This document shows positions 1 through 8,519 of a stretch of DNA of 64,000 nt, piece after piece (position 1 is the stretch's first letter; each line of letters begins with the position of its first letter). A model generated the notes under the pieces. The model made no database searches. It was not told the origin of the DNA and saw nothing but the letters and a program-made list of their open reading frames with translations. The stretch covers positions 186,001 through 250,000 of the forward strand of contig NZ_JACHJG010000004.1 of NCBI RefSeq assembly GCF_014203545.1, written 5' to 3'. The position numbers were made by a program, and so were the translations under genes. The DNA comes from Streptomyces netropsis (GTDB lineage Bacteria > Actinomycetota > Actinomycetes > Streptomycetales > Streptomycetaceae).

Positions 1-332
1 CCGCCGTCCACGTGACGGACACCGTCCCGGGCCGTCTCGCGGGCCCTCGTGGCCGTCTGGCGGCCCATCGGAGCACCTCGGGCCTCCTGGGGAGGTCAGC
101 GGACCCTCGGGCCGCCCTCCAGGCCTCCAGGCCTTCACTGCGAGTGGGCGGGACCCCTCGTCGTTGAGCCGCAGGGCCTCCACCTCCCTGCGGCAGGTGT
201 CGTCCACCACGGTCCGGGGAGGACGGCCCAGCCACCACGTCCTGGCCCTGCGTCCCGGCCGCGGTCGGTGACCCGGCGGCCACCGGCCGCCGGGCTGGCC
301 CCGCAAGCCCGCGCGACCGGGTACCGGGGCGG
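1..332. other. Intergenic sequence at the left edge, no supported gene
   Basis: The stretch downstream of rfbB is GC-rich. A plus-strand frame is open through it, but it runs into rfbB in antisense and shows no family resemblance. A weak 7-bp hairpin (ccgggta / tacccgg, 317-340) includes the rfbB stop codon and could be a terminator of the rfbA-rfbB unit. I see nothing else here. Confidence 0.5.
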
Positions 333-1343
333 TTACCCGGCCGCCGCTCCCAGCTCGGCGCGCTGCTGCAGCGGCTCCCACCAGTGCCGGTTCTCGCGGT
401 ACCAGGAGACGGTCTCGGCGAGCCCGGTGGCGAAGTCCTTGCGCGGCCGGTAGCCCAGCTCCTGGGTGATCTTGGCGCAGTCCACCGAGTAACGGCGGTC
501 GTGGCCCTTGCGGTCGGTGACGTACTCCACCGACTCCCAGCCGGCTCCGCACGCCTCCAGCAGCAGGGAGGTCAGCTCCTTGTTGGTGAGTTCGGTGCCG
601 CCGCCGATGTTGTAGACCTCGCCGGGACGGCCCTTCGTGCGGACCAGCTCGATGCCCTGGACGTGGTCGTCGATGTGCAGCCAGTCGCGGACGTTGAGCC
701 CGTCCCCGTACAGCGGGACCGTGCGTCCCTGCATCAGCCGGGTGATGAACAGCGGGATCAGTTTCTCGGGGAAGTGGTGGTGGCCGTAGTTGTTGGAGCA
801 GCGGGTCACCCGGACGTCGAGACCGTGTGTGCGGTGGTAGGCGAGGGCGATCAGATCGGCGGCCGCCTTCGAGGCCGCGTAGGGCGAGTTGGGCGACACC
901 GGGTGCGTCTCCGGCCAGGAACCGTGCGGGATGGAGCCGTACACCTCGTCCGTGGAGATGTGGACGAAGACGCCCCGGCCGTCGGCGTGGTGGCGCAGCG
1001 CCGCGTCGAGCAGGACCTGCGTACCGCTGACGTTCGTCCGGACGAACTCGGCGGCGCCCAGGATCGATCGGTCCACGTGCGACTCTGCGGCGAAGTGCAC
1101 GATCTGGTCGTGCTCGGCGACCAGCCGGTCCACGACCGCGGCGTCGCAGACATCGGCCTGGACGAGGGCGAACCCGGGGTGCGCACGCACCGGGTCGAGA
1201 TTGGCCGGGTTGCCGGCGTAGGTCAGTTTGTCGAGCACGGTGACCTGTACCCCGGCCGGCCCCTGCGGGCCGAGCAGGGTGCGGACGTAGTGGGAGCCGA
1301 TGAAGCCGGCACCGCCGGTGACCAGGATCCTGGTGGTGGTCAT
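333..1343 (-). CDS. rfbB: dTDP-glucose 4,6-dehydratase
   Basis: A 336-residue extended short-chain dehydrogenase that should convert dTDP-D-glucose to dTDP-4-keto-6-deoxy-D-glucose, the branch point for rhamnose and other deoxysugars. The NAD-binding GGAGFIGS motif is at residues 10-17. The catalytic Thr-Asp-Glu triplet in the STDEVYG block is at 131-133, and YAASK gives Tyr155 and Lys159. The Asp-Glu pair is what separates dehydratases from epimerases of the same fold. The ATG overlaps the stop of rfbA by 4 bp, so the two are translationally coupled. No rmlC, rmlD or glycosyltransferase gene is in the window, so the final sugar cannot be named. Length is normal for the family. Confidence 0.95.
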   Translation of the reverse strand: MTTTRILVTGGAGFIGSHYVRTLLGPQGPAGVQVTVLDKLTYAGNPANLDPVRAHPGFALVQADVCDAAVVDRLVAEHDQIVHFAAESHVDRSILGAAEFVRTNVSGTQVLLDAALRHHADGRGVFVHISTDEVYGSIPHGSWPETHPVSPNSPYAASKAAADLIALAYHRTHGLDVRVTRCSNNYGHHHFPEKLIPLFITRLMQGRTVPLYGDGLNVRDWLHIDDHVQGIELVRTKGRPGEVYNIGGGTELTNKELTSLLLEACGAGWESVEYVTDRKGHDRRYSVDCAKITQELGYRPRKDFATGLAETVSWYRENRHWWEPLQQRAELGAAAG

Positions 1344-2407
1344 GACGAGATACGCACCTTGCTGTGGTCCCCGAGAACCAGCCGATGGGCCGCCGGCACA
1401 CCGGTGGCGGGGGTGACCTCGACGTCCCGCCCGATCAGCGAACTCTCGATGCGGCGGACCCCCTGGACCGTGGCCCCGGCCAGGACGATGGAGAACTCTA
1501 TCTCGCTGGACTCGATCCGGCAGTCCGGCGCTATCGAGGTGGACGGGCCGACGTAGGAACCGATGATCTGCGTGTTCGCGCCGATCACGACCGGTCCCAC
1601 GATCCGCGAGCCCCGGATCTCGGCGCCGGCTTCGATCGTGACCTGGCCGATGATCTCGCTGGCCGCGTCGACCGAGCCCTCGATGCGGCCCTCGACGCCT
1701 TCCAGCACGGCGCGGTTGACCTCCAGCATGTCGATGACGTTCCCGGTGTCCTTCCAGTAACCGGAGATGGTCGTGGAGCGGACGTCACGCCCATGGTCGA
1801 TGAGCCACTGCAGGGCGTCGGTGATCTCCAACTCGCCACGCGCGGACGGCTCGATCCCTTGCACGGCATCGTGCACGGCCGGGGTGAACAGGAAGACGCC
1901 GACCACGGCCAGATCGCTGCGCGGGGCGGCCGGCTTTTCCTCCAGGGCCACCACCTTGCCGGAGATGTCGAGTTCGGCGACGCCGAAGGCACTGGGGTCG
2001 GCCACCTTGGTGAGCAGGATCTGCGCGTCGGGCCGGGTGCCCCGGAACTCGTCCACGAGATCCGCGATACCGCCGACGATGAAGTTGTCACCGAGATACA
2101 TGACGAAGTCCTCGTCGCCGAGGAACTCCCGTGCGATCAGGACGGCATGGGCGAGGCCGAGGGGCGCCGACTGCTGGATATAGGTGATATCGAGGCCGAA
2201 GGCGGAGCCGTCGCCGACCGCCCGCTGGATCTCGGGGGCCGTGTCGCCGACGACGATGCCGACCTCGCTGATGCCGGCCTCCGCGATGGCCTCCAACCCG
2301 TAGAAGAGCACAGGTTTGTTGGCCACGGGGACAAGCTGCTTGGCGTAGGTGTGAGTAATGGGCCGCAGGCGGGTTCCGGCCCCGCCGGACAGTACGAGAG
2401 CCTTCAT
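1340..2407 (-). CDS. rfbA: Glucose-1-phosphate thymidylyltransferase, long (StrD-like) form
   Basis: A 355-residue nucleotidyltransferase that should make dTDP-glucose from dTTP and glucose 1-phosphate, the substrate of the adjacent dehydratase. The N-terminus has GGAGTRLRPIT (residues 8-18) and KQLVPVANKP. The C-terminal third is a run of short hydrophobic turns consistent with a left-handed beta-helix, placing it in the long StrD/RmlA-long class found in actinomycete deoxysugar pathways rather than the roughly 290-residue RmlA. It is the first gene of a two-gene operon with rfbB (ATGA overlap at 1340-1343). The region upstream is shared with the terminator of the next gene. An annotation as sugar-phosphate nucleotidyltransferase would also be defensible, but pairing with rfbB favours the thymidylyl activity. 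Confidence 0.9.
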   Translation of the reverse strand: MKALVLSGGAGTRLRPITHTYAKQLVPVANKPVLFYGLEAIAEAGISEVGIVVGDTAPEIQRAVGDGSAFGLDITYIQQSAPLGLAHAVLIAREFLGDEDFVMYLGDNFIVGGIADLVDEFRGTRPDAQILLTKVADPSAFGVAELDISGKVVALEEKPAAPRSDLAVVGVFLFTPAVHDAVQGIEPSARGELEITDALQWLIDHGRDVRSTTISGYWKDTGNVIDMLEVNRAVLEGVEGRIEGSVDAASEIIGQVTIEAGAEIRGSRIVGPVVIGANTQIIGSYVGPSTSIAPDCRIESSEIEFSIVLAGATVQGVRRIESSLIGRDVEVTPATGVPAAHRLVLGDHSKVRISS

Positions 2408-2577
2408 GTCGGCGCAGTCTAGATCAAGGAGTCCGCTGACTTCAGTGGTCGTAGGCGATCAAGGAACGTTTGCCTGTGGAACCGGCGTTCCGGTTGTGCC
2501 GGATCACGGCGGCCGGTTCCGGGAGGCGTTGGGCGGCGCGGGGTGTCGATCGGCCCGGTCCGCTTCCGCATCCCGCC

Positions 2578-2610
2578 GTCAACCGCACGCCATGACGGCG
2601 TGCGGTTGAC
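2578..2610 (-). terminator. Perfect 14-bp hairpin downstream of the small secreted protein gene
   Basis: Arms 2578-2591 and 2597-2610 are perfect complements around a 5-nt loop. It lies about 58 bp past the stop codon at 2668 and before rfbA, which fits a terminator for the small secreted protein gene. There is no clear T-tract, as is common in Streptomyces. Confidence 0.6.
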
Positions 2611-2667
2611 GATCGTCTTTCGGCCATGCGGGACTGTCGGCCGTGTCCGTGCGGGCCCTACTGACGG

Positions 2668-3015
2668 TCAGTAGAACATGAACGTCGGGTACAGGCCGTT
2701 GAGGTACTGCGTGATGACCTCACCGGCACCGATCCCTCCGCCGTTGGCCGCGTTGGCCACGTCGTAGACCGATCCGTAGTTGCCCATCCAGTGCCAGGTC
2801 TTGGGCTGGGCGGCCTTCGTGCTGTCGCTGCACTTCTTGAGCGCGATGCCTTCCTGGGCGGTGAGGACGGCGTCGCGGGCCGGCGCGTCGCAGACCGCGG
2901 CCTTCGTCGTGTTCGGCTGCGGGTCTTCCGCTGCGGCTGCCGCTGCCGGGACCGCCAGGCCGATCAGCAGGGCTATGGGGGCCGCTGCGAGGGCGTGGAT
3001 TCGAAGACGGTTCAT
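2668..3015 (-). CDS. Small secreted protein of unknown function
   Basis: A 115-residue protein. The ATG at 3015 is preceded by GGAGG five bases upstream, and the following 30 residues form a good Sec signal peptide: Arg near the N-terminus, a hydrophobic core, then an alanine-rich run before residue 30. The mature part is about 86 residues with two cysteines (in VCDAP and KKCSDS), a WHWMGNYGSVYDVANAAN segment and an aromatic C-terminus ending YPTFMFY. I do not recognise the family. The two cysteines could form one disulfide. Longer readings that start further upstream lack a ribosome binding site and remove the signal peptide. The gene stands alone with its own terminator. Confidence 0.75.
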   Translation of the reverse strand: MNRLRIHALAAAPIALLIGLAVPAAAAAAEDPQPNTTKAAVCDAPARDAVLTAQEGIALKKCSDSTKAAQPKTWHWMGNYGSVYDVANAANGGGIGAGEVITQYLNGLYPTFMFY

Positions 3016-3656
3016 GGTGACCTCCATGAGGGGGATCAGATGTTCGACGGGTCGGACATCTGGACCCATAACCGTACGGTGACCCCCTCCCGCCGTCATA
3101 TCGAGTGCTCCATTCGAGTGACGACCGCCGACCTGTCCACGCGGAACGGACCTCCCGAACCCCGTGCGCACTGGGCGCCGCTCCCCACGCGGGAGTTCCA
3201 GCCGGATGAGGACGCCGGCGACCGGCGTCTGCGGGCAGGCACCCCTGCCCAGGGTGGGGTGTTCCAAGAAGACAGAGGTACGTAGCGGGCGAACCCAACA
3301 CACCCGTCGCACATCGCATGGATTTGACTACTCTGAGTAGCGGACGCACACAAAAGGCAGTCCCCGGTAGTCCTTCTCCATCCCGTGAGTTTCCAGCCGT
3401 CGCTGAACGCTCCGGGATCGGGAGGATCTGCCGGGGGCCTGGCCAGAGCCAACAAGTGGTCACGCTCGTCGACGAACGTCTTCGCCGATGGTGCGGCTCG
3501 CTCTGGTTTTCTGGTGTATTCGTTATTTTCCTCACTATTTGTCCCGAGTCAAGGGGCGTCCGCCACTTTCCTCCCCCTGGCGATCAGCGCGGCGCGCGAG
3601 GCAGGCTGTCGGGGTGCCCGGCGGGGGGTCGGGCCGGCCTGGAGGAGGGGTGCACG
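3016..3656. other. Divergent intergenic region with a small palindrome
   Basis: This 641-bp stretch separates the small secreted protein gene (minus) from the DUF779 gene (plus). Open frames inside have no ribosome binding sites or family features. It contains CTACTC-T-GAGTAG (3328-3340), a perfect 6-bp inverted repeat that follows directly on a TTGA, and an AT-richer patch near 3500-3545 that could be the promoter of the DUF779 gene. No RNA gene is evident. Confidence 0.4.
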
Positions 3657-4145
3657 ATGAGTTCGATACGCCCGGTGAGTACGACGGGCCCGATGGACGA
3701 CAGCGTCTCCCGGATCGCGCTCACGCCCGGTGCGGCACGGTTGCTTCGACGGCTGAGCGCGGAGCACGGGCCGCTGATGTTTCATCAGTCCGGCGGGTGT
3801 TGTGACGGCAGCTCGCCGATGTGTTACCCGCGGGGGGAGTTCCGTACGGGCGCTTCCGATGTGCTGCTCGCGGAGTTGGACGTCGAGGGGGCCGGGGAGG
3901 CGGTCGGGTTCTGGATGTCGGCCGACCAGTTCGAGCGGTGGCGCCACACCCACCTCACGGTGGATGTGGTGCCCGGGCGCGGCAGCGGGTTCTCGCTCGA
4001 GGCCCCCGAAGGGGTGCGGTTCCTGATCCGGTCGCGGTTGCTGACCGATGAGGAGACACGGGTGCTGGACGGGCGGGACCCTCAGGTGGTGGCGTCCACG
4101 TGCGAGAGCGTGTGGAGGCGCTCCGGCGGGCCGGGGCGGGCGTAG
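3657..4145 (+). CDS. DUF779 family protein
   Basis: A 162-residue protein starting at the ATG at 3657, which has GGAGGAGG just upstream; the in-frame extension to 3318 is intergenic sequence. The DUF779 hallmark is plain: TPGAARLLRRL, then HQSGGCCDGSSPMCYP around residues 46-61 with three cysteines that could bind a metal, then a hydrophobic half ending RFLIRSRLLTDEE. In many bacteria this family sits next to an aldehyde dehydrogenase (exaC/acoD type); that is family knowledge, and here no such neighbour exists. The reading frame overlaps the convergent GGDEF-EAL gene by 64 bp at their 3' ends. Molecular function is unknown. Confidence 0.85.
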   Translation: MSSIRPVSTTGPMDDSVSRIALTPGAARLLRRLSAEHGPLMFHQSGGCCDGSSPMCYPRGEFRTGASDVLLAELDVEGAGEAVGFWMSADQFERWRHTHLTVDVVPGRGSGFSLEAPEGVRFLIRSRLLTDEETRVLDGRDPQVVASTCESVWRRSGGPGRA

Positions 4146-6502
4146 TACCAGCCCTGTGCGGTGTCGCAACCGAGTAACCGGAGGTGGTCGGCCTGTATCC
4201 CGGTTTCCACGCCCTCGACCGTGACCGACAGATCGAGGGTGTGGGCGAGCGAGACGATGCCCTCCACGATCTTCACGTCGACCGGGTCCGCGGGTGAGCA
4301 CTGCATGCCGCGGGTGAACGAGCGGTCGAGCTTGAGGGTGCTGACGGGGAGCCGCCGCAGGTAGGAGAGGTTGGAGTAGCCCGTGCCGAAGTCGTCGAGG
4401 GCGATGTCCACGCCCATGTCGGCGAGTTGGCGCAGCGGGCGCAGCTCTTCCTCGTCGGCGCCGATGAGCGCGTTCTCGGTGACCTCCAGGCAGAGGGCCG
4501 AGGGGTCCAGGCCGGCGTTCTTCAGGACCGCGACCGTGTCGGGGACGAGGGAGGGGTAGCGCAGCTGGGACGGGGAGAGGTTGACGTTGACCCGCATCGG
4601 GCCCCGGCACATGCCCTCGCTGCGCCAGGCGCGGGCCTGTCGGGCGGCTTCCTCCAGCACCCAGCGGCCGAGCGGCACGATGAGTCCGGTGCTCTCGGCG
4701 AGCGGGATGAACTGGTCCGGGCCGAGCACCCCGTGCAGCGGGTGCAGCCAGCGGACGAGCGCCTCCGCGCCGCGTACGGTGCCGTCGGTGAGCCGTACCA
4801 GCGGCTGGTACTCGATGAAGAACTCGCCGTTGTCGAGCGCCGCCGGCAGGCAGTTGGTGAGGCTGTGCCGGGCGATGACGCGGGCGTCGGAGTCGGCGTC
4901 GGCGAGCTCGTAGCGGTTGCCGCCGGCGGCCTTGGCGCGGTACATGGTGATGTCGGCGCTGCGCAGCACTTCCGCGGCGCCCAGTTCACCGGCCGGTCCG
5001 TCGACGATGCCTATGCTCGCCCGTACGGACAGGTCGCGGCCGTCGATGGTCACGGGCTCGGCGAGGGCGGCCAGCATCCGGCCGGCGAGGGCGGTCACGT
5101 CGCTCTGCGCGGCGGGGCCGGTGACCAGGGCCACGAATTCGTCGCCGCCCAGACGGGCGACGAGTTCGTCCGGCGCGGTGGCGCAGGAGCGCAGCCGTTC
5201 GGCGACGGCGAGGAGCAGTTGGTCGCCGACCGCGTGGCCGAGGCTGTCGTTGACGGCCTTGAAGCCGTCGAGGTCGAGGTAGCACAGGCCGAAGCGGGCG
5301 CCGTCGCCGCCGGGTTCGAGGGCCCGGTCGAGGCGCTCGAAGAACAGGGTGCGGTTGGGCAGGCCGGTGAGGGCGTCGTGCGTGGCCTCGTAGCGCAGCC
5401 GCTCGTGCAGCACGCGGCGCTCGGTGATGTCCTCGATGAGCGCGAGCTGGTACTGCGGCTCGCCCGCGGCGTCGCGGAGCAGGGAGACCGTGAGGTCGGT
5501 CCACAGGACGCTGCCGTCGGTGCGGTAGTACGGCTTCTCGACGCGGTACTGGTCGCGGTCGCCGCGGACCAGTTCCCGGTACAGGCCCCAGACTTCGGGC
5601 GAGTCGTCGGGGTGCACCATCTCACCGACGTTGCGGCCCCTGACCTGGTGCTCCATGCTGCCGAACATGCGGGTGAGGGCTTCGTTGACGTCCGTGATGC
5701 GGCCCTTGACGTCGGCGATGCCGATGCCGATGGCCGCGCCCTCGAACACCGCGCGGAACCGGGCCTCGCTCGTGTGCAGGGCCCGCTCGGTCTCGGCCGC
5801 CGCGGCGAGCGCGGCGCGGGAGATCGCTTCCTGCTCGACGCGGGTGCGCTCGCGCAGGGCACCGGCGAAGCCGGCGGCCACGGCGTGCTGGAGGCGGGAG
5901 CAACGGGTGCGGCTCTCCTCGGCGGGCATCGCGTCGTCGGGCGGGCAGTACAACACCAGGTAGGCGTCGATGACGTCGAGGATCAGCGGGAGGGCGTCGG
6001 GGTCGGTGCAGTGCGCCCGGATCAGGGCGACGCCCACCTCGGCGGCGGGCCGGGGGTCGAAGGGCTGCGCGCGCAGGCTCTCGCTGAGCAGGCCCGCGAG
6101 CGGTACGAGGTAGTCCTCGAACTCGGCGCGCGTCATGAACGTCGTCGTGGCCGGGTAGACGGCCCGGCTCCAGATCGCCGCGAACCGCTGGAGACGGTCG
6201 TCCCGGGCGGTGGCGTCGCCGAACACCGTGGCGTCGCCGTAGGACCGCGCGGCGCCCTTGTTCCCACCCCCGTTCCCGCTTCCGTCAGGTTGCGCCCCGA
6301 TGCCGCCCTCCCACGTCCCGCCCCCGCCGGACCTGCCCGTCGTACCGCCTGTTGCCCTGTCCATCGTCCTGTTCACGGCCTTATCCACGGCTATGTCCCC
6401 GGCCCCGCCCAGGGCCGTGTTCCCGGCCCCGGTACGCACCTGCGTACCGCTTCTCCCCGCGCCGCCCCCGACCGGCGTCCTGACGCCCGGCGTCATGGTC
6501 AC
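4082..6502 (-). CDS. PAS-GGDEF-EAL cyclic-di-GMP turnover protein
   Basis: About 806 residues and cytosolic by appearance. The first 80 or so residues are low-complexity Gly/Thr/Arg. A helical region follows (about 95-240), then a PAS/PAC domain (about 245-365), a GGDEF domain with intact RLGGDEF (about 450-456) and an EAL domain with intact AEALVRW, DDFGTGYS and EGVET motifs. Both cyclase and phosphodiesterase signatures are therefore present. The RxxD product-inhibition site before GGDEF is replaced by APDE. I chose the GTG at 6502, whose GTGA overlaps the stop of the upstream methyltransferase; an ATG at 6496 or a start at 6568 are alternatives. It resembles the composite c-di-GMP proteins of Streptomyces (RmdA/RmdB/CdgF type). 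BldD, the c-di-GMP effector, is encoded 54 kb away. Confidence 0.9.
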   Translation of the reverse strand: MTMTPGVRTPVGGGAGRSGTQVRTGAGNTALGGAGDIAVDKAVNRTMDRATGGTTGRSGGGGTWEGGIGAQPDGSGNGGGNKGAARSYGDATVFGDATARDDRLQRFAAIWSRAVYPATTTFMTRAEFEDYLVPLAGLLSESLRAQPFDPRPAAEVGVALIRAHCTDPDALPLILDVIDAYLVLYCPPDDAMPAEESRTRCSRLQHAVAAGFAGALRERTRVEQEAISRAALAAAAETERALHTSEARFRAVFEGAAIGIGIADVKGRITDVNEALTRMFGSMEHQVRGRNVGEMVHPDDSPEVWGLYRELVRGDRDQYRVEKPYYRTDGSVLWTDLTVSLLRDAAGEPQYQLALIEDITERRVLHERLRYEATHDALTGLPNRTLFFERLDRALEPGGDGARFGLCYLDLDGFKAVNDSLGHAVGDQLLLAVAERLRSCATAPDELVARLGGDEFVALVTGPAAQSDVTALAGRMLAALAEPVTIDGRDLSVRASIGIVDGPAGELGAAEVLRSADITMYRAKAAGGNRYELADADSDARVIARHSLTNCLPAALDNGEFFIEYQPLVRLTDGTVRGAEALVRWLHPLHGVLGPDQFIPLAESTGLIVPLGRWVLEEAARQARAWRSEGMCRGPMRVNVNLSPSQLRYPSLVPDTVAVLKNAGLDPSALCLEVTENALIGADEEELRPLRQLADMGVDIALDDFGTGYSNLSYLRRLPVSTLKLDRSFTRGMQCSPADPVDVKIVEGIVSLAHTLDLSVTVEGVETGIQADHLRLLGCDTAQGWYYARPGPPERLHTLSHVDATT

Positions 6503-7302
6503 GGTTTGCGCCCCACTCCCGCGTAACCGGCACACTCGGCCGAGTCGTCGTCCACGTCGGGCCGCCATGCCGAGATGGGCACGAGGCCCGGCTCGAGCAG
6601 CTCGAACCCTTCGAAGAACCGCGCCACGTCCCCCTTCGAACGCATCAGCAGCGGGGAGCCGACCCTGCGGTAGACACCCTGCACCTCTTCCCCCTCTTCC
6701 GGCTTCATCGGACCCTCGTCGGTCGACGCGTGGGTCAGGATCAGCAGACTGCCCGGCGCGAGCGCGTCACGCAGCTCGGCCACCGCCTTCCAGGGCTCGT
6801 CCCGGTCCTCCGTGAAGTGGAGCACGGCGACGAGCAGCAACGCGACCGGCCGGCGCAGGTCCAGGAGCCGGGCCACTTCCTCGGCGGCCAGGATGTCATG
6901 CGGCGTCCGCAGGTCGGCGGCGACGATATCGGTCCGCTCGTCTCCCGCCAGCACGGCCCGGCTGTGCGCGATGGCGACCGGGTCGTGGTCGACGTACACG
7001 ACCCGGGCTTCCGGGGCCGCGGCCTGGGCTATCTCATGGACGTTGCCGAACGTCGGTATGCCGGAGCCGATGTCGAGGAACTGGGTCACGCCCTGGCCGA
7101 CGGCGTACCGCACGGCGCGGCGCATGAAGGCCCGGTTGGCCTGCATGATCTTCGGCAGCCCCGGAAAAGCGTCGACGGCCCGTCGTCCGGCCTCACGGTC
7201 GACCTCGAAGTTGTGCGAGCCGCCCAGGTAGTAGTCGTAGATGCGGGACACGCTCGGCACGGACAGGTCGATGCCATGAGGGGCCCAGATCGGACGCTCC
7301 AT
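6499..7302 (-). CDS. SAM-dependent methyltransferase, DUF574/Methyltransf_19 family
   Basis: A 267-residue protein with the family opening block: GIDLSVPSVSRIYDYYLGG, HNFEVDRE, and a Rossmann SAM-binding segment QFLDIGSGIPT followed by VVYVDHDPVAIAHSR, where the acidic residue should bind the SAM ribose. The ATG at 7302 is preceded by GGAGAG at good spacing; an in-frame ATG at 7323 has no such site, so the shorter form is preferred. These proteins are strongly expanded in Streptomyces, often beside regulatory genes, but their substrates are unknown. Here it is translationally coupled (GTGA overlap) to a c-di-GMP turnover enzyme, which suggests a regulatory rather than biosynthetic setting. 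Confidence 0.85.
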   Translation of the reverse strand: MERPIWAPHGIDLSVPSVSRIYDYYLGGSHNFEVDREAGRRAVDAFPGLPKIMQANRAFMRRAVRYAVGQGVTQFLDIGSGIPTFGNVHEIAQAAAPEARVVYVDHDPVAIAHSRAVLAGDERTDIVAADLRTPHDILAAEEVARLLDLRRPVALLLVAVLHFTEDRDEPWKAVAELRDALAPGSLLILTHASTDEGPMKPEEGEEVQGVYRRVGSPLLMRSKGDVARFFEGFELLEPGLVPISAWRPDVDDDSAECAGYAGVGRKP

Positions 7303-7721
7303 CAGTCTGTCTCTCCAGCTCATCGCAGGGGTCTTGAGCAGAGGCTACTGATCGTTCGTTCGAATGGAAGAAGCAAGTGGAAATCGGCGGTCCGCATTTG
7401 GCCACCACTCCCCCGCGCCCCCTGGGGGTGCGTCCTCGGAGGCCGTGCGAAACCACCCACACGCGTGACATGCGTCTCCCTCATCGGGTGTTCTCCACAC
7501 GGCCCGCAGGCCCTCGGTATCACTTCTCGGTGCGTCGGTGTGCGCGATCCATCACGTTATGAACCACATCATCGATCACATCACCCAAATGATCATATGA
7601 AGGGGCGAGGTGACAGGCGTGCGGGGGTACCCCGAAGCCGGCCCCCGGCGGGATGCCGCGCCGGGGGCCCGGCCGGGGGCTCACCTGCGGTCAGCCGCCC
7701 CGGCCGTGGCGCACACCCGGG
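7303..7721. other. Intergenic region with the GNAT gene terminator
   Basis: This 419-bp gap lies between the methyltransferase start and the GNAT stop. Near its right end, 7637-7673 forms a GC-rich hairpin (14 bp with one bulged C) suited to terminating the minus-strand GNAT gene. The stretch 7540-7605 is AT-rich for this genome and may hold the methyltransferase promoter. I see no coding signal. Confidence 0.45.
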
Positions 7722-8372
7722 TCAGCCGCGCGGCTCCCGCCACATCGGCCACATCGGCGGGCCGCCCGGCAGGTCGACGGTCCTGCCCGTGAAGACGAAG
7801 CCGTGGCGCTCGTACAGCGCCTTGCTCCGCGCGTTGCTCGCCTCCAGATACGCGGGCATGCCCTCCCGGTCGCAACGCTCCAGTACGGCCTTGAGGAGCG
7901 CGCTGCCCCGCCCCCCGCCCGTGCGACCGGGGGCGGCGACGATGTTCGGCAGGTAGTAGTGCGACCGGTCCATCGGATGGGCGAGCGCCGTCAGTTCGCC
8001 CACGATCCGGGTGCGCTCGTTGCCGGGGTCCGCGGCCGCCAGCGCCTCGGTCATCTCGTCGTGACCGTCGTCCTCACCGTGACCCGCTCCGGCACCGGCC
8101 GTCTCCCCCACCATCACCGGCAGCCACAGCGCGGCCGCCGAGTGGTCCTCCAGCACATCGACCCAGCCGTCGCGCAGCGCCGCGTCCAGGAACACGCCGA
8201 AGAAGCGCGGGTGGACGGTCCGCCGGTGCTCCTCGTCCGGGAAGACCCAGCCGCTGACCGGGTCCGCCATGAACGCCTCGCCCAGCAGCCGGCTGATCTC
8301 CTCCCTCTCCTCCTTCCGGGCCCGACGGATTCCCGGCAAGACGCCCGGCAGGACAGTGGTGACCCGACTCAT
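7722..8372 (-). CDS. GNAT family N-acetyltransferase
   Basis: A 216-residue protein. The ATG at 8372 has GGAGGGG ten bases upstream and is preferred over the GTG at 8393. The acetyl-CoA binding motif A is seen as LPNIVAAPGRTGGGRGSALLKAVLERCD, where GRTGGGRGSAL matches the family Q/RxxGxG/A loop, followed by AYLEASNARSKALYERHGFVFTGR, the typical motif B ending. The N-terminal half carries ADPVSGWVFPDEE, as in acetyltransferases of the uncharacterised actinomycete group. A Gly/Asp-rich insert (GAGAGHGEDDGHDE) sits in the middle. The acceptor substrate cannot be inferred. It is a single gene with its own downstream hairpin. Confidence 0.85.
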   Translation of the reverse strand: MSRVTTVLPGVLPGIRRARKEEREEISRLLGEAFMADPVSGWVFPDEEHRRTVHPRFFGVFLDAALRDGWVDVLEDHSAAALWLPVMVGETAGAGAGHGEDDGHDEMTEALAAADPGNERTRIVGELTALAHPMDRSHYYLPNIVAAPGRTGGGRGSALLKAVLERCDREGMPAYLEASNARSKALYERHGFVFTGRTVDLPGGPPMWPMWREPRG

Positions 8373-8519
8373 GGTTGCGTTCCCCTCCAGCACCGTATGA
8401 ATGAAGTGACGCCTGCGATACGGGTGGTGCCGTGATGCGCATGCGTCGCGACGATCGTACGGACGCCCGAATTCCAGCGTCGGTGGGGTAGCCGTCCAGG
8501 AGCTCCCGGCAACTCGCCT

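Noticed and set aside
49..453. Plus-strand open frame at the left edge
   Set aside because: It runs into rfbB in antisense, is Pro/Arg/Gly-rich and shows no family features.
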